This document shows positions 9,289-17,696 of a stretch of DNA of 64,000 nt, in pieces (position 1 is the stretch's first letter; every line of letters begins with the position of its first letter). The stretch comes from Treponema sp. (lineage in GTDB: Bacteria; Spirochaetota; Spirochaetia; Treponematales; Treponemataceae), in NCBI GenBank assembly GCA_022640795.1, contig JALCCK010000005.1:1-64000 (forward strand). Reading direction: 5' to 3'. Below the pieces are notes generated by a model, which did not search any database, was not told the DNA's origin, and saw only the letters and a program-made list of their open reading frames with translations. Made by a program: the position numbers and the translations under genes.

Positions 9289-9804
9289 ATGCAAAACAGT
9301 ACTAAAATCGAATTTTCTTTGGCGCAAAAAGAACATTCTGACGACATATTTAAATTGTTTTGTGACGCGATAAAAAATCTCGATGCCAACAATATTTCCC
9401 AGTGGGATGAAATCTATCCCGACCGGATAACGATCGATGACGATATGGAAAAACGGCAGATGTACTGCGGTATGATCGATGGCAGAATTGCTGCTGTCTA
9501 TGTTTTAAATCAGGAATGTGACCGTCAGTATGAGAACGGTTCATGGATGAATACTGATGCTCCGTACATGGTCATTCATCGCCTCTGTGTAGATCCTTTT
9601 TTTCAGCATCAGGGAGTAGGGACTGCCGTTATGAAACATATTGAGTCAGTTGTGCGTTCAAACCATATACATTCGATTCGTCTCGACGCTTTTACTGAAA
9701 ATCCGTTTTCCTGCCGGATGTATGAAAAACTCGGGTATAGAAAGACTGGTTTTGCGCACTGGCGTAAAGGTCAGTTTTTTCTGATGGAAAAAATTATAGA
9801 CTGA
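9289..9804 (+). CDS. GNAT-family N-acetyltransferase
   Basis: A 171-residue GCN5-related acetyltransferase that would move an acetyl group from acetyl-CoA to an amine. The cofactor-binding segment VDPFFQHQGVGTAVM carries the Q-x-x-G-x-G/A signature, followed by the family ending YEKLGYRKTGFA. Length is typical of stand-alone members. The acceptor is unknown. I use the ATG at 9289; a GTG two codons earlier is possible, but the -10 element ends at 9282. Transcribed alone, away from the regulator gene. Confidence 0.82.
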   Translation: MQNSTKIEFSLAQKEHSDDIFKLFCDAIKNLDANNISQWDEIYPDRITIDDDMEKRQMYCGMIDGRIAAVYVLNQECDRQYENGSWMNTDAPYMVIHRLCVDPFFQHQGVGTAVMKHIESVVRSNHIHSIRLDAFTENPFSCRMYEKLGYRKTGFAHWRKGQFFLMEKIID

Positions 9805-9860
9805 GCAGCAGTATATTCAGGAGTACGATGTGTTTGTCTTTACAATATTTCTAAGTCATA

Positions 9861-10126
9861 TGCCGGTTCACCGGTGAGAAAGCGGTAGATAATCTGTCTT
9901 TGACGGTCAGAAACGGTGAGGAAAAGACAACGACGATAAAAATGCTCACCGGATTTATTCCTGCTGATCCTCATCCGGAAACGGCCGGAATTGTTATTGA
10001 CGGAAATAATATAGAAGAAAAACCATTGGAATCAAAACGTCGGTTTTCTTTTGTTCCTGATACGCCGGAACTTTTTTCCCGGCTGAAAGCCGCTGAGTAT
10101 CTGAATTTTATAGCGGATGTTGAAGC
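9861..10126 (+). pseudogene. ABC transporter ATPase fragment with most of Walker A deleted
   Basis: The frame reads FTGEKAVDNLSLTVRNGE and then EKTTTIKMLTG, where an intact multidrug/gliding-type ATPase would have about 11 more residues of GFLGPNGAGK type between them. Similarity continues through the Q-loop region (PDTPELFSRLKAAEYLNFIADV) and stops near 10126. No start codon with a ribosome-binding site precedes it; an upstream stop is near 9850. It lacks the signature motif and Walker B, so it is a dead remnant truncated at the 3' side next to the LacI gene. The adjoining 9805-9860 holds nothing else I can identify. Confidence 0.7.
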
Positions 10127-10141
10127 CTGGCTGCCGTTCTG

Positions 10142-11125
10142 TCAGCTGCCGCGGTCGATAAGAACCGGCGTAAGTACCAGCGGAGCCGTCTGTTCCGGAG
10201 TTGATCCCGCTATGAGTGCTGCTATATGCGCTGCTGCTTTTTTTCCGATGATGTACGGATTTTGTGATATGGTTGAAAGTCCCCATCCTTCTGTGTCGCG
10301 TGTTCCGTCGTAGCCGATCACCGGCAGCTCTGAACCGGCGTCGCGAACCGCCTTTAGAACACCGATTGCAATTTCATCACTGAAACAGAATACTCCGTCT
10401 GCAGTACGATCGCTGAGTATTTTTTTTCCTGTTTTATATCCGGCATTTTCGTCCAGCGCTGCTGCATAGGTACCGCCGTCGGTGTGCAGAGCTGTTTTCA
10501 ACCCGTCACGGAATCCGGTATATCGTAACGTATCCAGCTGATTACTTTTTTTGCTGTGTACATAGCAGGGGGCTTGTGATCCGTTACGCAGCAGATATTC
10601 GGCCGCTAATTTTCCGCCGTAGTAATTATCATTTGTGATGCTGTATGTATGAGGCAGCGAGCTGTCGATGAGTATAAACGGGATGTTGCGGGATCTCATC
10701 GCCGCAGTATCTTTTCTGTTTGGTCTCATTGTAAAAAATATCAGGCCCGATAAATTCAGTTCCATAATCTGTGAAAAGAATGTCCCGGCGTTTTCCGAAT
10801 ACTCAAGAATCAGCAGACGGATATGATGCTTTTTGAGTGCTGCGTGAATGGACTCGAATACTTCATAAAAAAAACGAATTCGAAAATTACGAACGATGAG
10901 ACCAACATATCTGGCTGATATTGTTTTCCGGGCAAGATGTGCCGCCGGGGCGTTCGGTTTATAATTATGTGCTTTAATAACTGCTTGTATTTTTGCCTTT
11001 GTAACATCAGAAATGTTCGGACTGTTGTTCAGTGCACGGGATACGGTTCCGATGCCGACATGCGCTTCTTTTGCTATTTCTTTGATGGTGATATGGGATT
11101 CATCCATAAAAATATGATACGTCAT
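10142..11125 (-). CDS. LacI-family transcriptional repressor
   Basis: A 327-residue LacI-type regulator. The helix-turn-helix is ITIKEIAKEAHVGIGTVSRA followed by the hinge helix region NYKPNAPAAHLA, then a periplasmic-binding-like sugar domain. The start ATG at 11125 is preceded by GGAGAG at good spacing; an ATG at 11107 inside the frame is the alternative. It is divergent from the GH4 glycosidase gene, and a perfect palindromic operator lies between them, so it probably represses that gene. The inducer sugar cannot be read from sequence. Confidence 0.87.
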   Translation of the reverse strand: MTYHIFMDESHITIKEIAKEAHVGIGTVSRALNNSPNISDVTKAKIQAVIKAHNYKPNAPAAHLARKTISARYVGLIVRNFRIRFFYEVFESIHAALKKHHIRLLILEYSENAGTFFSQIMELNLSGLIFFTMRPNRKDTAAMRSRNIPFILIDSSLPHTYSITNDNYYGGKLAAEYLLRNGSQAPCYVHSKKSNQLDTLRYTGFRDGLKTALHTDGGTYAAALDENAGYKTGKKILSDRTADGVFCFSDEIAIGVLKAVRDAGSELPVIGYDGTRDTEGWGLSTISQNPYIIGKKAAAHIAALIAGSTPEQTAPLVLTPVLIDRGS

Positions 11126-11159
11126 ATTCTCTCCGCACGTCAACGAAAACTGATTTATC

Positions 11160-11187
11160 TTGACAATTTACGGAAGGCTGATAAAAT
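11160..11187 (+). promoter_or_regulatory. Promoter of the GH4 gene
   Basis: A perfect -35 TTGACA (11160-11165), a 16-bp spacer and -10 TAAAAT (11182-11187). The LacI-type operator begins 6 bp downstream, over the expected transcription start, the classic arrangement for steric repression. Confidence 0.65.
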
Positions 11188-11193
11188 TAATAC

Positions 11194-11207
11194 TGGAAAC
11201 GTTTCCA
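11194..11207. promoter_or_regulatory. LacI-family operator
   Basis: The perfect 14-bp palindrome TGGAAACGTTTCCA has the central CG and half-site layout of LacI/CcpA-family operators. It lies between the divergent repressor and GH4 genes, overlapping the start point of the GH4 promoter. Confidence 0.75.
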
Positions 11208-11248
11208 TGAATTACGTATAATTTATGGAAAAGGAGGAACAGCTGATT

Positions 11249-12607
11249 ATGAAAATTGTACTTATCGGTGCCGGCAGTGCACAATTCGGACGAGTATCGC
11301 TTGGAGATATTTTTCAGAGTAAAATTCTTGAGGGAAGTGAAATCGTACTTGTCGATATCAATGCTCCGGCGCTTGAGGAAGTCCGGAAACTTGCCGAAAG
11401 TTTTCTTGCCAGAACGCACCGGCCGTTTACGGTTACGGCAACGACTGACCGCAGAACGGCTCTTCGTAACGCCGATGCGGTAGTTATATCGATTGAAGTG
11501 GGGAAACGGTTTCCGCTCTGGGACCTTGACTGGTCGTTGCCGCAGCAATATGGCATAAAACAGGTGTACGGCGAGAACGGCGGTGCGGGTGGTACTTTTC
11601 ACGCACTCCGTATAACACCGGTTATTGTTGAAATCTGTGATGACGTAGCAGAGTTGTGTCCGGAGGCACTTGTCATCAATTATTCCAATCCGATGACAGC
11701 TGTAACGACAACGGTTCTCAGAAAATATCCTGATATGAAATTTATTGGTTTGTGCCACGAGATTGCGTCGCTGAAGCGATATCTTCCTGAAATACTTAGT
11801 ACGCCATTTGAAAATCTTTCGCTCCGGGCTGCCGGGCTGAATCATTTCAGCGTTTTGCTGGAAGCTGCTTATAAAGATTCTCATAAAGATGCCTATCCTG
11901 ACATTCTTGCAAAGGCCCCTGCATTTTTTGAAAAGGAACCTGGGTTTTCCGACCTGCTTGCGTATGCCCGTAAGAACGGTAAGGTATTTCAAACGGAAGG
12001 GAGCAGCAGAAGAGCAGTACTGGAAGGGCAACGGAGTGCCAAATCGTGGGCTGACCGTCGACTTTTCAAAGTATTTTTAGACCAGTATCATCTGCTTCCG
12101 ATTACAACCGACAGCCATTTGGGCGAATATGTCCAGTGGGCATGGAATGTCGCTGATCTGAAAGGCATTAAGGATTTCTATACATTCTACCAGTTGTCGC
12201 TTGCACCGGAAAAAAAGGAAATCGATTCAGTCGTTCATGAACGGCTGGTCTATATCCTCGAAGGATTTGCACAGAACAGCGGCTATGAGGAACCCGCCGT
12301 GAATATTCTCAACCGTGGTCTTATTCCTGATCTGCCTTCATGGATTGCCGTTGAAATTCCTGCAAGAATCGGTAGAAACGGTGCACATGGTATTGCATTC
12401 CCTGACTACCCGAAAGGTTTCGGTGCGCTGCTGCGGAATTATTGCGGCGCCTATGATCTTATTGCAGAGGCAGTTCTCAAGAGACGAAAGGATTTCGTTA
12501 TCCAGTCTCTGCTCGCCAATCCGGTAATAGACGTCTGTAAAGATATTCCCGAACTGGTCGACATGATGATAGACCGTCAGCGGCCGTGGCTCGACTATCT
12601 GAAATAA
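11249..12607 (+). CDS. Glycoside hydrolase family 4 (NAD+/Mn2+-dependent)
   Basis: A 452-residue GH4 enzyme, a family that cleaves alpha- or beta-glycosides (some 6-phosphorylated, some galactosides or galacturonides) by an NAD-dependent redox mechanism. The Rossmann motif GAGSAQFG is at residues 7-14 and the acidic VDIN follows. NPM (147-149), C169-H170 in GLCHE and N198-H199 in GLNHF supply the expected substrate and metal ligands. The ATG at 11249 has AGGAGG upstream; an ATG at 11225 lies before that site and is less likely. No PTS or transporter gene adjoins, so the exact sugar is open. Regulated by the divergent LacI gene. Confidence 0.85.
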   Translation: MKIVLIGAGSAQFGRVSLGDIFQSKILEGSEIVLVDINAPALEEVRKLAESFLARTHRPFTVTATTDRRTALRNADAVVISIEVGKRFPLWDLDWSLPQQYGIKQVYGENGGAGGTFHALRITPVIVEICDDVAELCPEALVINYSNPMTAVTTTVLRKYPDMKFIGLCHEIASLKRYLPEILSTPFENLSLRAAGLNHFSVLLEAAYKDSHKDAYPDILAKAPAFFEKEPGFSDLLAYARKNGKVFQTEGSSRRAVLEGQRSAKSWADRRLFKVFLDQYHLLPITTDSHLGEYVQWAWNVADLKGIKDFYTFYQLSLAPEKKEIDSVVHERLVYILEGFAQNSGYEEPAVNILNRGLIPDLPSWIAVEIPARIGRNGAHGIAFPDYPKGFGALLRNYCGAYDLIAEAVLKRRKDFVIQSLLANPVIDVCKDIPELVDMMIDRQRPWLDYLK

Positions 12608-12628
12608 TAGCTGCCTTATTTCAGCAGC

Positions 12629-12657
12629 TTCACACCTGCTGCCGGTTTCGGTATAAT
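12629..12657 (+). promoter_or_regulatory. Promoter of the small export-protein gene (leaderless)
   Basis: The -35 TTCACA (12629-12634), an exact 17-bp spacer and a perfect -10 TATAAT (12652-12657). The start codon is at 12667, so the transcript would begin about 3 nt before it. No ribosome-binding site fits between. Confidence 0.65.
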
Positions 12658-12666
12658 TAAAGCGTT

Positions 12667-13146
12667 ATGCTGAATAAATATCTGTGGATTTTTTTTATAT
12701 CAATGGTGCCGCTCATCGAACTGCGCGGTGCCATTCCTGTTTCACAAGGTTTTAACCTGCCGCTGCCGCAGTCTTACATTATTTGTATTATTGGCAATAT
12801 GATACCGGTACCGTTTATCTATTTGTTCGCCCGAAAATTTCTTGAATGGGGATCAGAGAAAAAAATAATCGGCAGAATTTGTACATTTTTTCTGATAAAA
12901 GGCAAAAAAGGCGGTAAAAAACTGGAAATAAAGGCAGGTAAGGGACTTTTCGTTGCACTTATGCTGTTTGTCGGAATTCCGCTGCCCGGTACCGGTGCCT
13001 GGACCGGTACGCTTGCAGCCAGCCTGCTGGATATGAATTTCAAAGAAACCGTTACCGCTGTTATGCTGGGCGTTATTATGGCAGGAATTATCATGTCGCT
13101 TGCCAGTGCCGGAGTTTTCGGAGCCGCAAATATTATCAACGGCTGA
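12667..13146 (+). CDS. Small multi-drug export-family membrane protein (COG2426)
   Basis: A 159-residue integral membrane protein of the putative small multi-drug export family. It has the family N-terminal signature PLIELRGAIPVSQGF, about four hydrophobic segments and a middle motif GIPLPGTGAWTGTLAA. Members are widespread but their transport substrate is not established; the family name is historical. The gene begins about 3 nt after its predicted transcript start, with no ribosome-binding site. It stands alone between the GH4 and aldolase genes. Confidence 0.85.
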   Translation: MLNKYLWIFFISMVPLIELRGAIPVSQGFNLPLPQSYIICIIGNMIPVPFIYLFARKFLEWGSEKKIIGRICTFFLIKGKKGGKKLEIKAGKGLFVALMLFVGIPLPGTGAWTGTLAASLLDMNFKETVTAVMLGVIMAGIIMSLASAGVFGAANIING

Positions 13147-13267
13147 CGCGGAAGAGTCCGGCCGGCTTTTGAAAAAAGCACGTAATGGACTGTTTCTTTT
13201 TTTCTGTTCCGGCAGTATATTAAAGAGAGAAAGACTGCATTCTTTTAGCTACGGCCGGTACAAAGTC

Positions 13268-13296
13268 TTGTCTGTGCTGTCAATGACGGATAAACT
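13268..13296 (+). promoter_or_regulatory. Possible promoter of the aldolase gene
   Basis: TTGTCT (13268-13273), a 17-bp spacer and TAAACT (13291-13296), followed by an AGGAG ribosome-binding site before the ATG at 13332. A moderate match only. Confidence 0.35.
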
Positions 13297-13331
13297 TTGT
13301 CTGACTGTCTCTATCTGACAGGAGATGATTT

Positions 13332-14219
13332 ATGAACAAACAACAGTTAGCCATCATGCATAGCGGAAAGGGGTTTATCGCTGCGCTTGATCAGAGCGGC
13401 GGAAGTACGCCAAAAGCACTTGCTGCATACGGTGTACGGCCTGAGGACTATTCATCAGAAGAACAGATGTTCGATCTGGTTCACCAGATGCGTACGCGTA
13501 TTATCAAAAACCCGGCATTTACCAGTGATCATATTCTTGGTGCCATTTTATTTGAGCGCACAATGGAAAGTAAAATAGACGGAAAATATACTGCTGATTT
13601 TTTATGGGAAAACAAAGGTATCGTTCCGTTTTTGAAAATTGACAAGGGCCTTGCTGCTGAACAAAACGGCGTACAGCTGATGAAACCGATGCCCGCACTC
13701 GACAGTCTGTTGAAACAGGCGGTAGCACGCAATATCTTCGGAACGAAAATGCGTTCCGTTATTAAAGAAGCAAACGAAAAAGGTATCAGGGATGTTATCG
13801 ACCAGCAGTTCGAGTACGCTGTAAGAATTGCCTCGTACGGACTGGTACCTATCATTGAACCGGAAGTCGATATCCACTGCCCGGAAAAAGCTGCCGCAGA
13901 AAAATATATGCTTTCGGAAATCGTTTCACATATGAAAAAAATTGATAGTGCCGTTCGGGTGATATTTAAAGTTACGATTCCTGATGAACCGGATTTTTAT
14001 GCACTGCTTATGAACGATCCGCGTGTCGTACGTGTAGTAGCTTTGTCCGGTGGTTATCCGAGAGATACGGCGGATGAAAAATTGTCGGGGAATCATGGAC
14101 TTATTGCAAGTTTTTCCAGGGCTTTATCGGAGGGACTTTCCGTCAACCAGTCAGAAACTGAGTTTACGACAGTGTTGCGTAAATCCATAGAAGCTATTTA
14201 CGCGGCTTCAGTGACATAG
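13332..14219 (+). CDS. Fructose-1,6-bisphosphate aldolase, class I
   Basis: A 295-residue class I (Schiff-base) aldolase that splits fructose 1,6-bisphosphate to dihydroxyacetone phosphate and glyceraldehyde 3-phosphate in glycolysis. Visible family stretches are [17 protein letters not shown] near the N-terminus and VIFKVTIP, which contains the likely imine-forming lysine, then ALSGGYPR near the C-terminus. The ATG has AGGAG at good spacing. A strong terminator follows, so the gene is monocistronic. Confidence 0.88.
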   Translation: MNKQQLAIMHSGKGFIAALDQSGGSTPKALAAYGVRPEDYSSEEQMFDLVHQMRTRIIKNPAFTSDHILGAILFERTMESKIDGKYTADFLWENKGIVPFLKIDKGLAAEQNGVQLMKPMPALDSLLKQAVARNIFGTKMRSVIKEANEKGIRDVIDQQFEYAVRIASYGLVPIIEPEVDIHCPEKAAAEKYMLSEIVSHMKKIDSAVRVIFKVTIPDEPDFYALLMNDPRVVRVVALSGGYPRDTADEKLSGNHGLIASFSRALSEGLSVNQSETEFTTVLRKSIEAIYAASVT

Positions 14220-14246
14220 CTCTTTTATGATACGAAAACGCAAAAG

Positions 14247-14272
14247 AACCGGCAAATTCTGCCGGTTTTTTT
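14247..14272 (+). terminator. Rho-independent terminator of the aldolase gene
   Basis: The stem AACCGGCA/TGCCGGTT with a 5-nt loop runs straight into a run of T, 28 nt after the stop codon. Confidence 0.85.
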
Positions 14273-14381
14273 ATTTTATTGATTCCTGTATTTTTATGTG
14301 TTACATTTAAATTACAAATATTTCCATTCTGTCTATTTTAGGTATATCTCAAACGGACAGTTTGATGCCGGAGGTCGGTAT

Positions 14382-16499
14382 ATGTTTAGAAAGAAGAGTT
14401 CAGTTGAAACAACAAGTGCCGTAAGTCGCAGGAAAAAGAGCCTGGTCGTTGATTTTTCAGTAAAACTTGGTTTTTTTATCGTTGTCATATTTGTCGCTTT
14501 GAGTGTTCTTTCAGTACGGAGTGTTTCGAACGGAACCAAAAAAAACTATACCGATACCGTCGAAGGCCTCATTCCTGTCTTTGCTGATTCTGTGACCCAG
14601 TGGACGCAGCGCTTCATTTATGAACTTGATATTTATGCGAAATCGGATATAGTCCGTACCGGCAATGATGCGGAAATCGTCGAATGGCTTCAGCGTATGG
14701 CTGACCGTCGTTCCGATGAATTCAGTACTGTTACGTTCATAGATCTTTCCGGGCAGGGGGTAAATGATTTTGGTCAGAATTTTGATCTTTCCGATCGAGA
14801 TTATGTCAAGGCGGTACTGGATGGCGGGCACGATAAATATATCAGTAATCCGATTACGTCGCGTTTTGACAGTTCTCTTGTTTTTCAGGTTTGCGTTGCC
14901 GCGTATAATGCACAGCGGCAGAAAATAGGACTTTTCGCTGCAAGTGTATCTCTGGATAGCTTACAGAAAAAAGTCGAGCAGATAAAGGTCGGAGAGAAAG
15001 GATATCTCGCAGTTGTAGACGGAAACGGAGTTTCCATAGTAGACCCCGACGAAAATCTTCATATGCAGAATCTTGCCCAGAACGCCGACAAAAGTCTTTC
15101 TGAACTTGCCGGCCGGCTGATTAATAGAGAAACCGGTACGGGAACGGTTACGACGGACCGGTACGGAAAATGTTCCGTAAGTTTTACGCCTGTCCCCGAG
15201 ACTCCATGGTCAGCGATTATTGTTATACCTGAATCGCAGGTAAACGAAACGGCAGTAAGTCTCGGCAGATCAATCGCGATCGAATGCCTGGCATTTGCGG
15301 TTCTCCTTATTCTTATAAACGGGCTGATGATTCTTGCGTCGATACGACCTCTGAAAACAGTCGACACCGCAGTCAATACTATTGCCTCGGGCAATGCTGA
15401 TCTGACGCAGCGTATTCAGCAAACGATTAATAACGAGATCGGTTCCGTGGTAGCCGGTTTTAACAATTTTATTGCGAAGCTGCAGAGTATTATTGCTGAT
15501 GTAAAGGCGTCAAAGGATGAACTTTCAAAAGCCGGAACGGGTCTGCAGGACAGCATGAAGGATAATGAAGCTGCCGTTTCACAAATAATAACAAGTATCG
15601 ACAGCGTCAACAATGAAATAACGAATCAGTCCGCAAGCGTAGAGGAAACAGCAGGAGCCGTAACCCAGATTTCGCAGAACATCGTTTCGCTTGACAAGAT
15701 GATAGAAACGCAGGCAAGCGGTATAACTGAAGCTTCGGCTGCTGTCGAAGAGATGATTGGAAATATCGGCGGCGTAAATCAGTCGGTCGAAAAAATGGCT
15801 TCCTCGTTCAACGAACTTGAAGAACGTGCACAGAACGGATCGGAAAAACAGGAGCGGGTTCGTGAACAAATTGAAAAGATATCAGGGCAGTCGGAGATGC
15901 TTGAGGATGCAAACGCCGCGATTGCGAGTATTGCAAGCCAGACTAATTTGCTTGCCATGAATGCCGCGATTGAGGCTGCCCATGCGGGAGAAGCGGGAAA
16001 GGGATTCAGCGTTGTAGCCGACGAAATACGGAAACTGTCAGAAACTTCGACGGTACAGTCAAAAACAATTGGTGAACAACTGAAGAAAATCAGAGACTCT
16101 ATTGGTTCCGTCGTAACAGAATCCGGAGCTTCGAGTGAAGCATTTGCATCCGTATCGGGAAAGATCAATGAGACGAATACGCTGGTCGTTCAGATAAAAG
16201 GAGCCATGGCTGAACAGCTCAGCGGTTCAAAGCAGATAAACGAAGCGCTGCATATAATGAATGACAGTACATCAGAGGTACGTTCAGCTTCCGCTGAGAT
16301 GAGTGACGGACAGAAAGCCATTCTGGAAGAAGTCCGGCGTCTGCAGGAAGCAACGACAGCAATGAAGGAACGGATAACCGAGATGTCGCAGAGTGCACAG
16401 AAGATAAACGGAACCGGAAAGACGCTCAACAGTATTTCGCGTGATGTCGAAGAAGCCATTGATCGTATCGGCAGCCAGATAGATCAGTTCAAAGTCTGA
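14382..16499 (+). CDS. Methyl-accepting chemotaxis protein with double-Cache sensor
   Basis: A 705-residue transmembrane chemoreceptor. After a basic N-tail there is a first membrane helix ([17 protein letters not shown]), a periplasmic dCache-type ligand domain (about residues 55-290), a second helix ([20 protein letters not shown]), a HAMP linker and a long cytoplasmic coiled-coil. The signalling hairpin [20 protein letters not shown] is intact. The ATG at 14382 has GGAGG upstream; the frame extends to 14298 but without a ribosome-binding site. The ligand is unknown. It is closely related in layout to the receptor at 31006-33162. Confidence 0.93.
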   Translation: MFRKKSSVETTSAVSRRKKSLVVDFSVKLGFFIVVIFVALSVLSVRSVSNGTKKNYTDTVEGLIPVFADSVTQWTQRFIYELDIYAKSDIVRTGNDAEIVEWLQRMADRRSDEFSTVTFIDLSGQGVNDFGQNFDLSDRDYVKAVLDGGHDKYISNPITSRFDSSLVFQVCVAAYNAQRQKIGLFAASVSLDSLQKKVEQIKVGEKGYLAVVDGNGVSIVDPDENLHMQNLAQNADKSLSELAGRLINRETGTGTVTTDRYGKCSVSFTPVPETPWSAIIVIPESQVNETAVSLGRSIAIECLAFAVLLILINGLMILASIRPLKTVDTAVNTIASGNADLTQRIQQTINNEIGSVVAGFNNFIAKLQSIIADVKASKDELSKAGTGLQDSMKDNEAAVSQIITSIDSVNNEITNQSASVEETAGAVTQISQNIVSLDKMIETQASGITEASAAVEEMIGNIGGVNQSVEKMASSFNELEERAQNGSEKQERVREQIEKISGQSEMLEDANAAIASIASQTNLLAMNAAIEAAHAGEAGKGFSVVADEIRKLSETSTVQSKTIGEQLKKIRDSIGSVVTESGASSEAFASVSGKINETNTLVVQIKGAMAEQLSGSKQINEALHIMNDSTSEVRSASAEMSDGQKAILEEVRRLQEATTAMKERITEMSQSAQKINGTGKTLNSISRDVEEAIDRIGSQIDQFKV

Positions 16500-16513
16500 G
16501 GCAAGTATCAGAA

Positions 16514-17026
16514 ATGAGTATGGTTGGTAGAATAATCATCGTGAATGACAAGATGCAGCATGGATATCAGTATATTCTTTCGGAACAGGAAGGCTGCTGT
16601 TTTGATCCGGAATTTACACCCGAGCTCACTCCGAAACAGATGCTTGAGCTCGGCGTGTTCGGCGGAAAATATATGACAGACTGCCGTGGAGAATTTCCGC
16701 CTGACTGGTTCGTGCATGCGAAATTGTGCAGCGAAAAGCACCGAAGTGATTTGAATTATTTCGGTATAAATGCCTCCCAGCCGCTTTCATACTGGCGGAA
16801 GAAGGGATGGATTTATGAAGAAGATCCGCGCGGCTGGTTTCAGTGGTACTGCCGTTATTACTGGGGACGTCGTTGCCCTGACGATGCCCGCCAGATCGGC
16901 CGCTGGAAGGCTATGGTTCGCCATGTTGCCCAGCTTAAGGCAAATTGTGTTCCCGGCGATGGTACTTGCCGCCGCCGCCAGCGGCAGGCGCTTCTTCACT
17001 GGGCGTATGACAGCCGAAGAATATGA
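16514..17026 (+). CDS. Conserved-looking Trp/Cys-rich protein, unrecognised
   Basis: A 170-residue protein I do not assign to a family. It starts 14 nt after the chemoreceptor stop. It is rich in aromatic residues and has seven cysteines. The C-terminal half has a dense charged and aromatic block (RGWFQWYCRYYWGRRCPDD, then DARQIGRWKAMVRHVAQLK) and a basic Cys-containing segment CRRRQRQALLHWAYDSRRI. That pattern suggests a nucleic-acid-binding or metal-binding fold, but no standard finger spacing is clear. It has no signal peptide or membrane helix. An ATG two codons downstream (16520) is an alternative start. Its last bases overlap the start of an MgtE remnant. Confidence 0.7.
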   Translation: MSMVGRIIIVNDKMQHGYQYILSEQEGCCFDPEFTPELTPKQMLELGVFGGKYMTDCRGEFPPDWFVHAKLCSEKHRSDLNYFGINASQPLSYWRKKGWIYEEDPRGWFQWYCRYYWGRRCPDDARQIGRWKAMVRHVAQLKANCVPGDGTCRRRQRQALLHWAYDSRRI

Positions 17027-17260
17027 TGATGTTGTTTCTTTTCTTAAAAATCATCATCCGGCAGAGGATGCGGAACTTATCGCAACTCTTAAACCGGAAG
17101 AAATCAGGAAACTGGCAGCCTGGCCCGAGGGAACTGCCGGGCCCGTAATGACTACCGATTATGTAGCTTTTTCAAAGGAAATTACGATTCGGCAGGCAAT
17201 CAATAGTATCCGTCTTGAAGGCGCCATAAAGCAGGTAGTTTCCGTATCGCGCGGTTTTTA
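17007..17260 (+). pseudogene. Fragment of magnesium transporter MgtE
   Basis: The frame from the ATG at 17007 reads MTAEEYDDVVSFL, then LKPEEIRKLAAWPEGTAGPVMTTDYVAFSKEITIRQAINSI (shown here only to name the region). This matches the end of the MgtE N-domain and the beginning of its first CBS domain, with the hallmark TAG-x-MTTDYV. It has neither the beginning of the N-domain nor any membrane helix, and similarity fades by about 17260. The open frame around it is longer only by chance. It is a remnant of a larger gene, overlapping the preceding gene's end by 20 nt. Confidence 0.65.
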
Positions 17261-17290
17261 CTGCATATATAGGCACATTTTTACATGCAG

Positions 17291-17653
17291 TCAATTATTT
17301 CTACTGTACAGCGACAGCCCTGTCAGCAGACAGCTGTTGATGTACGGTACATTATTCTCATCAAGCCAGTTAATAAGTGCTTCGTCTGAAGCTCCCGGCT
17401 GAATGACAATTTCTTTGAACGGTTTTGTGTTTTCCTTGAGCAGCCTTAATCCTTCCTTTGCATTGATGCACAAATCTATGATGTCTATTTCGAACGGAAC
17501 ATCATTGATCGAATTCAGCTCTCTGCCGACGCCGGCGACTCTGTACCCTTTATCCTCCAGCCCTTTTTTTATCATAGCTGCATACCGGTCTGATTTTACC
17601 GTATTACCGAGTACAACGAAATTTCTATAGGCCATTACCTGTTTTAAATCCAT
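17291..17653 (-). CDS. CoA-binding domain protein (YccU-like)
   Basis: A 120-residue single-domain Rossmann protein of the CoA_binding_2 family, related to the nucleotide-binding domain of succinyl-CoA synthetase alpha. Family marks are FVVLGNTVKSDRYA near the N-terminus, PFEIDIIDLCI in the middle and EIVIQPGASDEAL towards the end. Its role is not established in the family. The ATG has GGAGG upstream at 7-8 nt. It follows the aldo-keto reductase gene by 43 nt on the same strand and may be co-transcribed with it. Confidence 0.8.
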   Translation of the reverse strand: MDLKQVMAYRNFVVLGNTVKSDRYAAMIKKGLEDKGYRVAGVGRELNSINDVPFEIDIIDLCINAKEGLRLLKENTKPFKEIVIQPGASDEALINWLDENNVPYINSCLLTGLSLYSRNN

Positions 17654-17696
17654 AAAAGCCTCCGTGCTTACTATGTTGAACCGGGCTCTTTTTTCA

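Noticed and set aside
11168-12031. A 287-residue gene on the - strand
   Set aside because: It is the antisense shadow of the GH4 gene and of the operator region, with no family features.
16770-17402. A 210-residue gene on the + strand
   Set aside because: The frame runs antisense to the CoA-binding gene at its end and through another gene at its start; only the MgtE-like middle is meaningful.
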